From the NCBI RefSeq assembly GCF_021654335.1, contig NZ_AP023423.1, forward strand, positions 1,239,001-1,303,000: DNA of 64,000 nucleotides. The letters are read 5' to 3'. The notes under the pieces were generated by a model. It had not been told where the DNA came from. It searched no databases and saw only the letters and a list, made by a program, of their open reading frames with translations. Shown in pieces: positions 38,233-47,400 of the stretch. Origin of the DNA: Sideroxyarcus emersonii. Lineage in GTDB: Bacteria; Pseudomonadota; Gammaproteobacteria; Burkholderiales; Gallionellaceae. Each line of letters starts with the position of its first letter. The stretch's first letter is position 1. The position numbers were made by a program, and so were the translations under genes.

Positions 38233-41214
38233 ATGTTGTCTGGCGTGCATCCATTCACAGGCTATCGCTGGTCGGATATTCCGAAGATGCTGGGGCTGGC
38301 AGTGCTGTACGCACTGCTTATCCGGCTGGTTCTCGCCAATCTGACAACCGACGGCAACATCTCCCCGGTCTGGTTGCCGAGCGGCCTGGGCCTGGCCGTA
38401 CTGATAATTGGTGGCAGGAAATATTGGCCCGGTATTTTTATCGGCGCGCTGACAACCTACCTGTCGGTAGGTCGTTCTGTCCCGGTCTCGTTCTTCATCG
38501 CTTTAAGCAATATGGGGGAGCCATTGCTGGCACTCTGGTTGCTGTCGCTCGTCAAATCCTTCGATCCTGCGCTGCAACAACCGCGCGATTACCTGTGGCT
38601 GATCCTGGTTGGGGCCATCGTCGCCATGTTGGCGGCAACCCTAGGGACCGTCACCCTGGTTAGCGCAGACATCCTGCCGGCTGCAGCGATGCTGCCGGGA
38701 TGGTTGTTCTGGACGATGGGCAATCTGCTCGGTATTGCATTGCTTGCGCCATTCCTGCTGGTCTGGGGCAAATCGGACAGATGGTTGAAGCAGCGAGGCC
38801 GCTGGCTGGAGATGTCGTTGTTCGTTGTATTCGCCTTCTTGGCCAGCCTGGTTGCCTTTCGCGGATGGACGCCGCGTTCGTTCTCGGACATGCCGTTCGG
38901 CTACCTGATGTTCCTGTTCCTGGCCTGGGCCGCGATTCGCTTCGGGCGTCACGGGGTGACGCTGGTGCTGCTCCTGACGGCGATACAGGGGCTGCTGGGT
39001 GCGCTCGATGGAACTGGATTCTTCGCCAAGGATTCCCAGAACGGGCTGCTGAATTTCTGGCTGTACATGATGAGCATGAGCTTTGTCGGTATCGTGCTGG
39101 CGACCACGATCCGCCAGCATCGCCGCGACGCCTGGGCGCTGCGCGAGAGCGAATCGAAATTGCAGGCCATCCTGGATCATGCCCCGATGGGTATCTGGCT
39201 GGTGGGCAGGGATGGGCGTTACCGTTTCGTGAACAGGAAATTTTGCGCCGCCACAGGCATTCCGGAGAGTGCCTTCCTGTCCACGACGCACCTGCCGGAT
39301 CTGCTGGGCGAAAAGATCGCCTCCCGGTTTCTCGCTTCGGATCGCGCCTGCCTGGCCCAGAATGAACCTTATGTCTCTATCGAAACCTTGCCGCTGGTCG
39401 ATGGGAAACTCCATCAGCTGGAAGTGACCAAGGCCAGGCTGCGCGACAGCAAAGGCGAGGTGATCGGCGCCATCGGCATCTCGGTCGATGTGACTGAGCG
39501 CATCCGGATCGAGGAAGCATTGCGCGAGAGCGAGGCACGCTGGAGCTTTGCGCTGGAAGGCGGCGGCGACTGCGTGTGGGACTGGGATGTGCAGAGCAAC
39601 GAGGTCCTGCTTTCCAAGGGCGGCAAAGCGATGTTCGGCTTTGCCGACGACGAGATCGGCAACGACATGTCGGAATGGAATGCGCGCGTCCATCCGGAGG
39701 ACATCGCCCGCCTGCTTGGCCGGATCGGCGAATTTTTTCATTCGAAATCCGACAAGTTCTCCGGCGAGTATCGGGTACGCTGCAAGGACGATAGCTGGAA
39801 ATGGATACTTACGCGGGGCATGGTGGCGCATCGTTCCGCCGACGGCAAAGTGACGCGCATGATCGGCACCCATACCGACCTCACCGAACGCAAGATGGCC
39901 GAGGAGACCATCAGGCGACAGGCGCATTACGATGCGCTCACCCAATTGCCGAACCGTCGCCTGTTCCGCGACAGGCTGGAGCAGACGATCAGGCTGGCCA
40001 GGCGCGACCATGCCGCGTTCGCGCTCATGCTGATCGATCTCGACCATTTCAAGGAAGTCAACGATACCATGGGCCACGATGCCGGCGATCTGCTGCTGGT
40101 CGACGCCGCGCAGCGCATCCAGCATTGCGTACGCGAATCCGACACGGTCGCGCGCATGGGCGGAGACGAGTTCGTGGTGATCCTGCCGGACATCCGCGAG
40201 GATGCCAGCATCGAACGCATCGCGCAGAGCATCATCGCCACACTGGTTTCGCCCTTCCTGCTGGGCGAAGAAAAAGCCTTCATCTCCGCCAGCGTCGGTA
40301 TCACGCTGTTTCCCACCGATGCGGACAACATGGAAGCTCTGCTGAAGAACGCCGACCAGGCGATGTACGTGGCCAAGCATCTGGGGCGCAACCGCTTCAG
40401 CTATTTCACGCCTGTCCTGCAGGAGAATGCGCAGAAACGCATGCGGCTGGTCAACGACCTGCGGGACGCCCTGGCATCCGAGCAATTCCGCGTCTATTAC
40501 CAACCCATCGTCGAACTGGCGACCGGGGATATCCACAAGGCCGAGGCCTTGATCCGCTGGATGCATCCCAGGCGGGGTATGGTCAACCCGGCCGAATTCA
40601 TTCCGCTGGCAGAAGAGACCGGCTTGATCGTCGAGATCGGCGACTGGGTATTGCGCCAGGCCATGCATCAGGTGAAGCGCCTCCAGGCCAGCCATCACAG
40701 AGGTTTCCAGATCAGCGTCAACAAGTCCCCGGTGCAGTTCCACAACGACAATCCGCTGAAGGCGGCGGAATGGCTGAGCGAGATGCGGCAGAACGGATTG
40801 CAGGCCAGCAGCCTGGTGGTCGAGATCACCGAAGGCGTGCTGCTCGACGACAATGGCAACGTCAAGGACCGGCTGCTGGCATCGCGCGATGCGGGCATAC
40901 AACTGGCGATAGACGACTTCGGTACGGGCTATTCCTCTCTGGCCTACCTGAAGAAGTTCGATATCGACTACCTCAAGATCGACCAGTCCTTCGTCAACAA
41001 CCTCGGGACCCAGTCCGACGACATGGCCTTGTGCGAGGCGATTATCGTCATGGCGCACAAACTGGGCCTGAAGGTCATCGCCGAAGGTGTCGAGACCGAG
41101 CAGCAACGCGACCTGCTGAAGCGTGCCGGTTGCGATTATGCCCAGGGATTCCTGTTCTCCAGGGCGATCCCTGCGGAAGAGCTGGAAGCATTGCTGCTGC
41201 AGAACAGAGCCTGA
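38233..41214 (+). CDS. MASE1-PAS-PAS-GGDEF-EAL membrane protein
   Basis: Protein of 993 residues. The N-terminal ~295 residues form a MASE1 membrane sensor with about eight segments and the typical GNISPVWLPSGLGLAVLI motif. Two PAS domains follow (about 310-420 and 430-550), then GGDEF (motif at about 643, with an RXXD inhibitory site RESD five residues before) and EAL (EAL at about 771, DDFGTGYSSLAYL, KIDQSFV, VIAEGVETE). Both catalytic signatures are intact, so it may make or break c-di-GMP depending on signal. It follows guaA by 28 bases but is unlikely to be functionally linked to it. Confidence 0.93.
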   Translation: MLSGVHPFTGYRWSDIPKMLGLAVLYALLIRLVLANLTTDGNISPVWLPSGLGLAVLIIGGRKYWPGIFIGALTTYLSVGRSVPVSFFIALSNMGEPLLALWLLSLVKSFDPALQQPRDYLWLILVGAIVAMLAATLGTVTLVSADILPAAAMLPGWLFWTMGNLLGIALLAPFLLVWGKSDRWLKQRGRWLEMSLFVVFAFLASLVAFRGWTPRSFSDMPFGYLMFLFLAWAAIRFGRHGVTLVLLLTAIQGLLGALDGTGFFAKDSQNGLLNFWLYMMSMSFVGIVLATTIRQHRRDAWALRESESKLQAILDHAPMGIWLVGRDGRYRFVNRKFCAATGIPESAFLSTTHLPDLLGEKIASRFLASDRACLAQNEPYVSIETLPLVDGKLHQLEVTKARLRDSKGEVIGAIGISVDVTERIRIEEALRESEARWSFALEGGGDCVWDWDVQSNEVLLSKGGKAMFGFADDEIGNDMSEWNARVHPEDIARLLGRIGEFFHSKSDKFSGEYRVRCKDDSWKWILTRGMVAHRSADGKVTRMIGTHTDLTERKMAEETIRRQAHYDALTQLPNRRLFRDRLEQTIRLARRDHAAFALMLIDLDHFKEVNDTMGHDAGDLLLVDAAQRIQHCVRESDTVARMGGDEFVVILPDIREDASIERIAQSIIATLVSPFLLGEEKAFISASVGITLFPTDADNMEALLKNADQAMYVAKHLGRNRFSYFTPVLQENAQKRMRLVNDLRDALASEQFRVYYQPIVELATGDIHKAEALIRWMHPRRGMVNPAEFIPLAEETGLIVEIGDWVLRQAMHQVKRLQASHHRGFQISVNKSPVQFHNDNPLKAAEWLSEMRQNGLQASSLVVEITEGVLLDDNGNVKDRLLASRDAGIQLAIDDFGTGYSSLAYLKKFDIDYLKIDQSFVNNLGTQSDDMALCEAIIVMAHKLGLKVIAEGVETEQQRDLLKRAGCDYAQGFLFSRAIPAEELEALLLQNRA

Positions 41215-41232
41215 TCGCCGGCTCGCGAATCG

Positions 41233-41256
41233 GTGCGGCAGCACCGCTGCCGGCAC
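41233..41256 (+). terminator. Hairpin after the MASE1 gene
   Basis: GTGCGGCAGC (41233-41242) pairs with GCTGCCGGCAC (41246-41256) with one bulged base and a 3-base loop. It begins 18 bases after the stop codon; only a short TT follows, so this is a weak call. Confidence 0.35.
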
Positions 41257-41376
41257 TTCCTGGTCCGGCAAAATAGCCTGTTTTTCTGCCTTTATTCCGC
41301 ACTTCAGACTGGCCCCTACCTGTTACTTTAGCGTCGAGCCGATGCCCTTGGCATCACAACGCGAAAGAGGTGGAAC

Positions 41377-43980
41377 ATGTCAGCACAGAAAAACATCCGG
41401 TTGGTTTCTTCCCGTGGCGAAGAGAGCCCCATCGAATCGGAAGCGATATTGGAATCGCGCGGCCGCATCGAGGCCGAGATCGAGGCACAGCTGGCGGCGC
41501 AGGCACGGGCCCGCGCCGAAGCCCATGCACGAGCCATCTTGCAGGGCAAGGTGCGGCAGGAAAGCGAACTGACTGAACAGATCGAGGCGCGCACCCGGGC
41601 CGAAGCCGAACTGGCCGGCGAAGTCCAGGCGCGCCTGGTGCAGGAGCGCGAACTGGCGGCGGCAGTGCATGCCAAGAAAAAAATGGAAGAGCAGCTGGCC
41701 GATGCGGTGAACGAAAAGCTCGCGGCAGAACGGCAGGCGCAGGCCGAGCTGGAACAGCGGCAGGCCGCCGAGCAGCGCCTGCGCAGCGAACTCGAACAAC
41801 AGGCGCAACTCGAACGCGAAGCGGCTTTGCTGGCCCAGGAGAAGGCGCGCACCGAAGATGCGCTGACCCAGTCCATGCAGGGCAAGCTCAAGGCCGAGAA
41901 AGAAGCGATGGCGATGATCAATGCCAAGCTGGCGGCCGAGAATTCGGCACAGGAAGCGATGAATGCCCGCGTGCGTGCCGAGATGCAGGTGCTGGCCGAG
42001 ACCCAGGCCCGCGTGGCGGCGGAACTGGAAGCCGAGCGCGCAGCGATGGCCAAAGTGGAGCAGGAGCGCAAAGCCACGCAGGAAGTGGAATTGCGCATCA
42101 GGATCGAGCAGCAGGCCCAGGCCGAGGCGGATGCCCGCGTGGAGGCTGAACTGAAGGCGGTCGAGATCGCCCGGATGGCGCTTGCCGCCGAACAGGAAGA
42201 ACGGCTGGCGGCGGAACGCAAGCTGCAGGCCGAACAGGAGATGCTGAAACTGCTGGAGTCGCGCGTGGAAGCCGAGCAGCTTGCCATCAAGGAGCGCGAG
42301 GCGGCGAACGAGGTGTTGCGGCAGATCGAACTGGAAGCGGGCGACCTGCTGGCCGTGGAGGAACAGGCCAGGCGGGCCGCCGAGGTCAAACTGCAAGCCG
42401 AGCGTGAATTGATGGTGCTGGCGCAACAGCGCGCCGAAGCCGATATGCGCGCTTCGCATGCCATCGAGCTGCAGGTGCATGCCGAGGCGGAAGCGATCGA
42501 ACGGGCCCACCAGCACTTCGAGATGGCCGAGTGCGCCAGGAGCATCGCCGAAGGCAAGGCCGAACTGGAAAAGGAATTGTTTGCCGCAGAGCAGGCGCAG
42601 GCCAAGGCCGACGAACTGGCTACATACGAACTGCAAAAGAAACTGGATGCCATCAATTCCGCTCTGCCTCTGGCTGAACGGCGCGCGCAACTGATGGTGG
42701 AATCCTGCCTGGCCGCAGAGGAGAGGCAGGCGGCGGAGCAGGCCGAGGTGGAGGCATTGCAGCAACGTACCGATGCCGAGCGGCTCGCGGCGGAAGCATC
42801 CAGGCAAAGACAGGCTCTGGACGAGGAAGCGGCCCGGGTGGCGGCAGCCAAACTGGCCTCCGAGAACGCTGCCATCGAGCAGATCACGCTACGCATGGAT
42901 GCGGAATTGCGCGCCATCGAGGCGGACAACGAGCGCATCGCCGTCGAAGTGCGTGCCCAGGAGATCGCCGCTGCCAAGCAGGCCATGGCTGAAGAAATCG
43001 TTGCCGCCACGAAGGTGCAGGAAGAAGCCGAGATTCGTGCCATCAACATGGCCAAGCTGAAGGTCGAGTCGCTGGCGCGTACCACCAAGGCGGAAGAAGA
43101 AGTGCTGCAGGCCGAAACGCTTGCGGTGATGCAGGCGCGTCAGCGCATCGCAGCGGCTGAAGAGGCCAAGCGCCGTATTGAAGAGCGCGAACGCCAGGAA
43201 ACGGCACAGTTCTTGCGGGATCAGCAGGAACGGGATGCGGAAGAACGCGCCGCGACCGAGCGTGTGGCTGCCCTGGTGCGCCAGCGCATCGCGGTCGCAG
43301 AAGAGAACAAACTGCTGATCGAAGAGCGCGAGCGCGAAGAAGCAGCCCAACTGGCATTGGAACAGCAGAACCTGGCAAGGGAGCAGCAGAGCCTGTTGCT
43401 GCAGCAGCAGAACCGGGTTGCCGAAGAACAGCTGGCCGCCGCCGCCCAGGATCGTCTGGAGGCCGAGCGCCGTGTCGTCGAAGCGACCGAAGCGCGCATC
43501 GCTGCGGAACAGCAGATGGCCGAACTGGCGCGCCAGCGCGAGTTCGCCGAGCTGCTCGCCGAGCAGACGGTGCAGGAGAAACTGAAACTCGAGGAAGACG
43601 CCATTGCTGCGCTGCATCAGAGCGAGGAGCTGGAACGAGGCCTGACCGAGGAGGTGCGCGAAGAGTTGTACCAGGCCAAGTCCAGGCTGGAAACGGGCAA
43701 GTTGCTGCAACGGCTGAGCAAGACCCACCGCATCAATCGCTACACCCAGGTTGCCCTGGCGGCATCGCTGCTGTTCAGCGTGGGCCTGTGGTTCGGCGGT
43801 GCCAGCCCGAATGCCAAGCCGGAGAAGGTCGCCGGCAACGGCAGCATCGTGGTCGCGCAGTTCGCCCCCAGGCAGGATGCGAGCGGACCGGCGGCGATGA
43901 GCGATCTGAAACTGTCTGCCGAGCTTGCGACTTCTCCCGCGATGCCGGCAACACAGGGGCAGGCTGAGAAGGAATTCTAG
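41377..43980 (+). CDS. Giant coiled-coil protein with C-terminal membrane anchor, unknown function
   Basis: Protein of 867 residues. From about residue 20 to 780 it is almost wholly Ala, Glu, Gln, Arg, Lys and Leu with very few Pro, Gly or aromatic residues, as in a continuous alpha-helical coiled coil; recurrent pieces such as AERQAQAELE, EARTRAEAEL and RQRIAVAEENKLLIEERERE give it a repeating look. A single hydrophobic segment (VALAASLLFSVGLWFGG, about 792-808) follows a basic stretch, then a 60-residue Pro/Ala/Gly-rich tail. No signal peptide is present, so the rod is probably cytoplasmic and anchored by its C-terminus. No enzyme motif is seen and no family was recognised. A clear ribosome binding site (GAGGTGG) precedes the ATG. 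It stands alone, with a hairpin after it. Confidence 0.8.
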   Translation: MSAQKNIRLVSSRGEESPIESEAILESRGRIEAEIEAQLAAQARARAEAHARAILQGKVRQESELTEQIEARTRAEAELAGEVQARLVQERELAAAVHAKKKMEEQLADAVNEKLAAERQAQAELEQRQAAEQRLRSELEQQAQLEREAALLAQEKARTEDALTQSMQGKLKAEKEAMAMINAKLAAENSAQEAMNARVRAEMQVLAETQARVAAELEAERAAMAKVEQERKATQEVELRIRIEQQAQAEADARVEAELKAVEIARMALAAEQEERLAAERKLQAEQEMLKLLESRVEAEQLAIKEREAANEVLRQIELEAGDLLAVEEQARRAAEVKLQAERELMVLAQQRAEADMRASHAIELQVHAEAEAIERAHQHFEMAECARSIAEGKAELEKELFAAEQAQAKADELATYELQKKLDAINSALPLAERRAQLMVESCLAAEERQAAEQAEVEALQQRTDAERLAAEASRQRQALDEEAARVAAAKLASENAAIEQITLRMDAELRAIEADNERIAVEVRAQEIAAAKQAMAEEIVAATKVQEEAEIRAINMAKLKVESLARTTKAEEEVLQAETLAVMQARQRIAAAEEAKRRIEERERQETAQFLRDQQERDAEERAATERVAALVRQRIAVAEENKLLIEEREREEAAQLALEQQNLAREQQSLLLQQQNRVAEEQLAAAAQDRLEAERRVVEATEARIAAEQQMAELARQREFAELLAEQTVQEKLKLEEDAIAALHQSEELERGLTEEVREELYQAKSRLETGKLLQRLSKTHRINRYTQVALAASLLFSVGLWFGGASPNAKPEKVAGNGSIVVAQFAPRQDASGPAAMSDLKLSAELATSPAMPATQGQAEKEF

Positions 43981-44009
43981 TCGCAGAAGGGTTGGTTACA
44001 AGTCACAGG

Positions 44010-44033
44010 CAACGGGGGCGCAGGCCCCCGTTG
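44010..44033. terminator. Bidirectional terminator-like hairpin
   Basis: Perfect 10-base stem CAACGGGGGC / GCCCCCGTTG with a GCAG loop, in the 74-base gap between the convergent coiled-coil and copper-ATPase genes. Very GC-rich stem, no long T-run. Confidence 0.6.
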
Positions 44034-44054
44034 TGCTTTGCAGGATGCCGCTTT

Positions 44055-46280
44055 TCAGGTGGTTTCCGGCGCCTCGGGACCGGCTGCTGCGGAAGGTTCT
44101 TCCGCCGGGCCGGATGTGCCGGGTTTCCATTGCTTCAGCAGCAGCGCATTGCTGACCACCGATACGGAGCTCATCGCCATCGCGCCGCCTGCGATCATCG
44201 GGTTGAGCAGGCCGATGCCGGCCAGCGGGATGCCCAGCACGTTGTAGGCGAAGGCAAAGAACAGGTTCTGGCGGATCTTGGAGAGCGTGACATGGGACAG
44301 GTCGATGGCATCGGCCACGCTGTTGAGGTCGTTGCGCATCAGCGTGATATCCGCGGCCTCGATGGCGATGTCGCTGCCGTTCTTCATGGCGAAGCTGACA
44401 TCGGCGGCGGCCAGTGCGGGCGCATCGTTGATGCCGTCGCCGACCATGCCGACCAGCGTCTTCCTGTTCTTGAGCGAGCCGACGTAGCGCGCCTTGTCCT
44501 GCGGCGATACCTCGGCGATGAATTCATCGATACCGGCCTGTGCCGCGATGGCCTGTGCGGTGGCCTGGTTGTCGCCGCTCAGCATCACCACGCGTATCCC
44601 CATTTTGCGTATGCGTGCCACGGCGATGCGGCTGCTGGTGCGTATCCTGTCGGCAAATGCGATGTAGCCGAGCAACACCTGCTCGCGTGCGACCGCGATC
44701 ACGGTCCGTCCCTGTTTCTGCAAGGCCAGTATCGACGGCTCGTCCAGCGCGATGCCGTGCTGGGTGATGAAGGCCGGCGAGCCGAGCAGGTAGGTGACAC
44801 CGTCGAGCCTGGCGCTCAGGCCGCTGCCCGGCGCTTCTTCGAACTCGGTGATCGGCAAGGGCAGGGTGGCCTGGGCCTGCGCGTATTCCATCACCGCCCC
44901 GGACAGCGGGTGCGTGGAATGCTGCGCGAGGCTGGCCGCGATGCGCAGCAGTTCGCCGACGCCGCTGGCGGCGCTGGGGCGCAGGTCGGTCAGGGTGGGT
45001 TTGCCTTCGGTCAGCGTGCCGGTCTTGTCCAGTATCAGCACCGACAGCTTGTGCGCGCGTTCCAGCGCTGCCGCATCCTTGACCAGTATCCCTTCGCGCG
45101 CCGCCAGCCCGCTGGCGACGACGATGGTGACTGGCGTGGCCAGGCCCAATGCGCACGGACAGGCGATGACCAGCACCGACACCGCATTGATGATCGCATA
45201 CGACAGGTCGCCGTCGACCTTGTACCAGATGAAGAGGGTGGCAACGGCAAGCAACAGGACGACAGGCACGAAGATGCCGGAGATCTTGTCGGCCAGCCGC
45301 TGGATGGGGGCCTTGGAACCTTGCGCCTGTTCCACCAGGCGCACCACCGCAGCCAGCTGGGTATGGCTGCCGACCGCGGTGGCGCGGCACTTGAGCAGGC
45401 CCTGATGGTTCAGCGTGGCGGTATACACCTTGTCGTTCGCCTGCTTGGTTTGCGGCATGCTCTCGCCGGTGAGCATGCTCTCGTCCATGGTGGAGATGCC
45501 TTCCAGCACGATGCCGTCCACCGGCACGTTCTCGCCGGGGCGCACGACGAAGATGTCGTCCGGCCGCAGCTGGCCGGCGGAGACGTCGAGGATTTCGCCG
45601 TCGCGTTCCACATGGGCGACCTTGGGCTGCAACTGGATCAGTTTCTCGATGGCGTCCGAAGCCTTGGCCTTGGCGCCGGCCTCCAGCAGTTTGCCCATCA
45701 GCACCAGCGTGATCAGCACTGCGCTGGATTCGAAATACACCGGCTGATGGATGTCGAACACGATGATGGCGACGCTGAGGAAATAGGCGGCGCTGGTGCC
45801 CAGCGCCACCAGCAGGTCCATGTTGCCGCTGCCGTGTTTCAGGCTGGCCCAGGCGCCGCGGTAGAAGCGCGCGCCGATCCAGAACTGCACCGGTGTCGCC
45901 AGCGCCCATTGCGCCCAGGTCGGGATCATCAGATGCACGTCGAACAGCATCAGTGCCATCTCCAGCACCATCGGCATGATGAGCGCCAGGGAGATATAGA
46001 AACGGATCTTTTCCTGCTGGTAGGCCTTGAGGCGATCCGCCTTTTCGGCGGCGAAGTCGCGCGTCACATGGGCGTCGAAACCGGTATCGCGCACCGTCTT
46101 GATGAGTTCGTCCACGTTGGTGAGTGTGGGGTCGAAAGTCACGCTGGCTTTTTCGGTGGCCAGATTGACCACGGCAGTGACCTCAGGTAATTGATTCAAT
46201 GCTTTTTCCAGGCGGCTGGAACAGGAGGCGCAACGCATGCCGACGATCTGGAGGTCGGCGTGATTTTCAGCTTGGGACAT
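44055..46280 (-). CDS. copA: Copper-exporting P1B-type ATPase
   Basis: Inner-membrane ATPase of 741 residues expected to export monovalent copper. It has one N-terminal metal-binding domain with GMRCASC at residues 14-20 (the usual motif is GMTCxxC, so Thr is replaced by Arg), about eight membrane segments, the transport motif ACPCALGLATP, the actuator TGES, the phosphorylation motif ILDKTGTLTEG, the HP motif in STHPLSGAV and GDGINDAPAL. The CPC motif and single HMA domain point to copper or silver rather than zinc. No CueR-type regulator or chaperone is adjacent; it is followed by a hairpin and divergent from mtnP. Confidence 0.92.
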   Translation of the reverse strand: MSQAENHADLQIVGMRCASCSSRLEKALNQLPEVTAVVNLATEKASVTFDPTLTNVDELIKTVRDTGFDAHVTRDFAAEKADRLKAYQQEKIRFYISLALIMPMVLEMALMLFDVHLMIPTWAQWALATPVQFWIGARFYRGAWASLKHGSGNMDLLVALGTSAAYFLSVAIIVFDIHQPVYFESSAVLITLVLMGKLLEAGAKAKASDAIEKLIQLQPKVAHVERDGEILDVSAGQLRPDDIFVVRPGENVPVDGIVLEGISTMDESMLTGESMPQTKQANDKVYTATLNHQGLLKCRATAVGSHTQLAAVVRLVEQAQGSKAPIQRLADKISGIFVPVVLLLAVATLFIWYKVDGDLSYAIINAVSVLVIACPCALGLATPVTIVVASGLAAREGILVKDAAALERAHKLSVLILDKTGTLTEGKPTLTDLRPSAASGVGELLRIAASLAQHSTHPLSGAVMEYAQAQATLPLPITEFEEAPGSGLSARLDGVTYLLGSPAFITQHGIALDEPSILALQKQGRTVIAVAREQVLLGYIAFADRIRTSSRIAVARIRKMGIRVVMLSGDNQATAQAIAAQAGIDEFIAEVSPQDKARYVGSLKNRKTLVGMVGDGINDAPALAAADVSFAMKNGSDIAIEAADITLMRNDLNSVADAIDLSHVTLSKIRQNLFFAFAYNVLGIPLAGIGLLNPMIAGGAMAMSSVSVVSNALLLKQWKPGTSGPAEEPSAAAGPEAPETT

Positions 46281-46419
46281 GGGGTAATGATTCGTGGAAA
46301 GATACGGTGGGAAAGATACGCCCGAGCGGCTTTCTTGTCTATCGTGCCTGCGCTTGACCTTGAGCTAAACGGGGTTTCCTGTTTCAATCCCCGCCTATTC
46401 CAATCGGGCAGGGAGCATC

Positions 46420-47292
46420 ATGGGGCAGGCAAGCATCGGCATCATCGGCGGCAGCGGCGTATATGACATCGCCGGACTGGAAAACAAACGCTGGGAGAAA
46501 GTCGAGTCGCCATTTGGCGCACCCTCGGACGAATTGCTGTTCGGCGAGCTGAACGGGGTGAAGCTGGCCTTCCTGCCGCGACACGGCCGCGGGCACAAGA
46601 TCCCGCCGTCCGAGATCAACTTCCGCGCCAACATCGACGTGCTCAAGCGCGTCGGGGTGGCGGACGTCATCTCGGTCAGCGCGGTCGGGTCCCTGCGCGA
46701 ACACCTGACTCCCGGCACCTTCGTCATCGTCGACCAGTTCATCGACCGCACCTTCGCCCGCGAGAAGTCCTTCTTCGGCAGCGGCCTGGTGGCGCATGTC
46801 TCGATGGCGCACCCGGTGTGCAAACGTCTGGGCGACCATGTCGAGCGCGCGGCGAAAGAAGCCGGCATTCCTGCCATGCGCGGCGGCACCTACCTGGTGA
46901 TGGAAGGCCCGCAGTTCAGCAGCCTGGCGGAGTCCGAGCTGTACCGCCAGTGGGGCTGCGACGTGATCGGCATGACCAACATGCCGGAAGCCAAGCTCGC
47001 CCGCGAGGCCGAGCTGTGCTATGCCACGGTGGCCATGGTCACCGACTACGACTGCTGGCACCCCAACCACGACGACGTGACGGTGGAGCAGATCATCAAG
47101 GTGCTGCTGGCCAACGCCGACAAGGCCAAGAGTCTGGTGAAGCATGTCGTGCCCAGACTGGGCGCGGATGCCGGGGCCTGCGACTGCGGTTGCCGCAGCG
47201 CCCTGCAACACGCCCTCATCACCGCTCCGGAAGCGCGCGACGCGGCGATGAAGCAGAAACTGCAGGCGATAGCAGGGCGGATGCTGAAATAA
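46420..47292 (+). CDS. mtnP: MtnP, S-methyl-5'-thioadenosine phosphorylase
   Basis: Phosphorolysis of methylthioadenosine to adenine and 5-methylthioribose 1-phosphate. The 290-residue protein is a trimeric PNP/MTAP-type phosphorylase: IGIIGGSGVYDI at the N-terminus, PFGAPSDEL, the phosphate-binding PRHGRGHKIPPSEINFRANI, GGTYLVMEGPQFSS and the substrate-site segment DVIGMTNMPEAKLAREAELCY followed by TDYDCWH. It is the first of four genes (mtnP, aldolase, apt, mtnA) that together process both products of this reaction. Confidence 0.93.
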   Translation: MGQASIGIIGGSGVYDIAGLENKRWEKVESPFGAPSDELLFGELNGVKLAFLPRHGRGHKIPPSEINFRANIDVLKRVGVADVISVSAVGSLREHLTPGTFVIVDQFIDRTFAREKSFFGSGLVAHVSMAHPVCKRLGDHVERAAKEAGIPAMRGGTYLVMEGPQFSSLAESELYRQWGCDVIGMTNMPEAKLAREAELCYATVAMVTDYDCWHPNHDDVTVEQIIKVLLANADKAKSLVKHVVPRLGADAGACDCGCRSALQHALITAPEARDAAMKQKLQAIAGRMLK

Positions 47293-47312
47293 TGCCGTCG
47301 ATGATGGAGCTG

Positions 47313-47362
47313 CTTGCCAATCCACTAAGCTGGCAAGTGGCTGGTTATCCGGCGAAGGCCGG
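47313..47362 (+). repeat. Two adjacent small palindromes between mtnP and the aldolase gene
   Basis: CTTGCCA at 47313-47319 pairs with TGGCAAG at 47331-47337, and CCGGC-GAAG-GCCGG occupies 47349-47362. The second, with its flanks (TAT... and ...TATGAC), resembles the common proteobacterial dispersed palindrome built around CCGGCGAAGGCCGG. They sit in the 108-base gap in what otherwise looks like one operon. Confidence 0.5.
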
Positions 47363-47400
47363 TATGACGAATGATTTTGAATACGATATGCAGGTGATAC

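Noticed and set aside
41328..43088. 586-codon Ser/Ala-rich open frame antisense to the coiled-coil gene
   Set aside because: Its composition is that expected from reading GC-rich Ala/Glu codons in reverse; no start signals or motifs. The plus-strand frame has a good ribosome binding site and a coherent protein.
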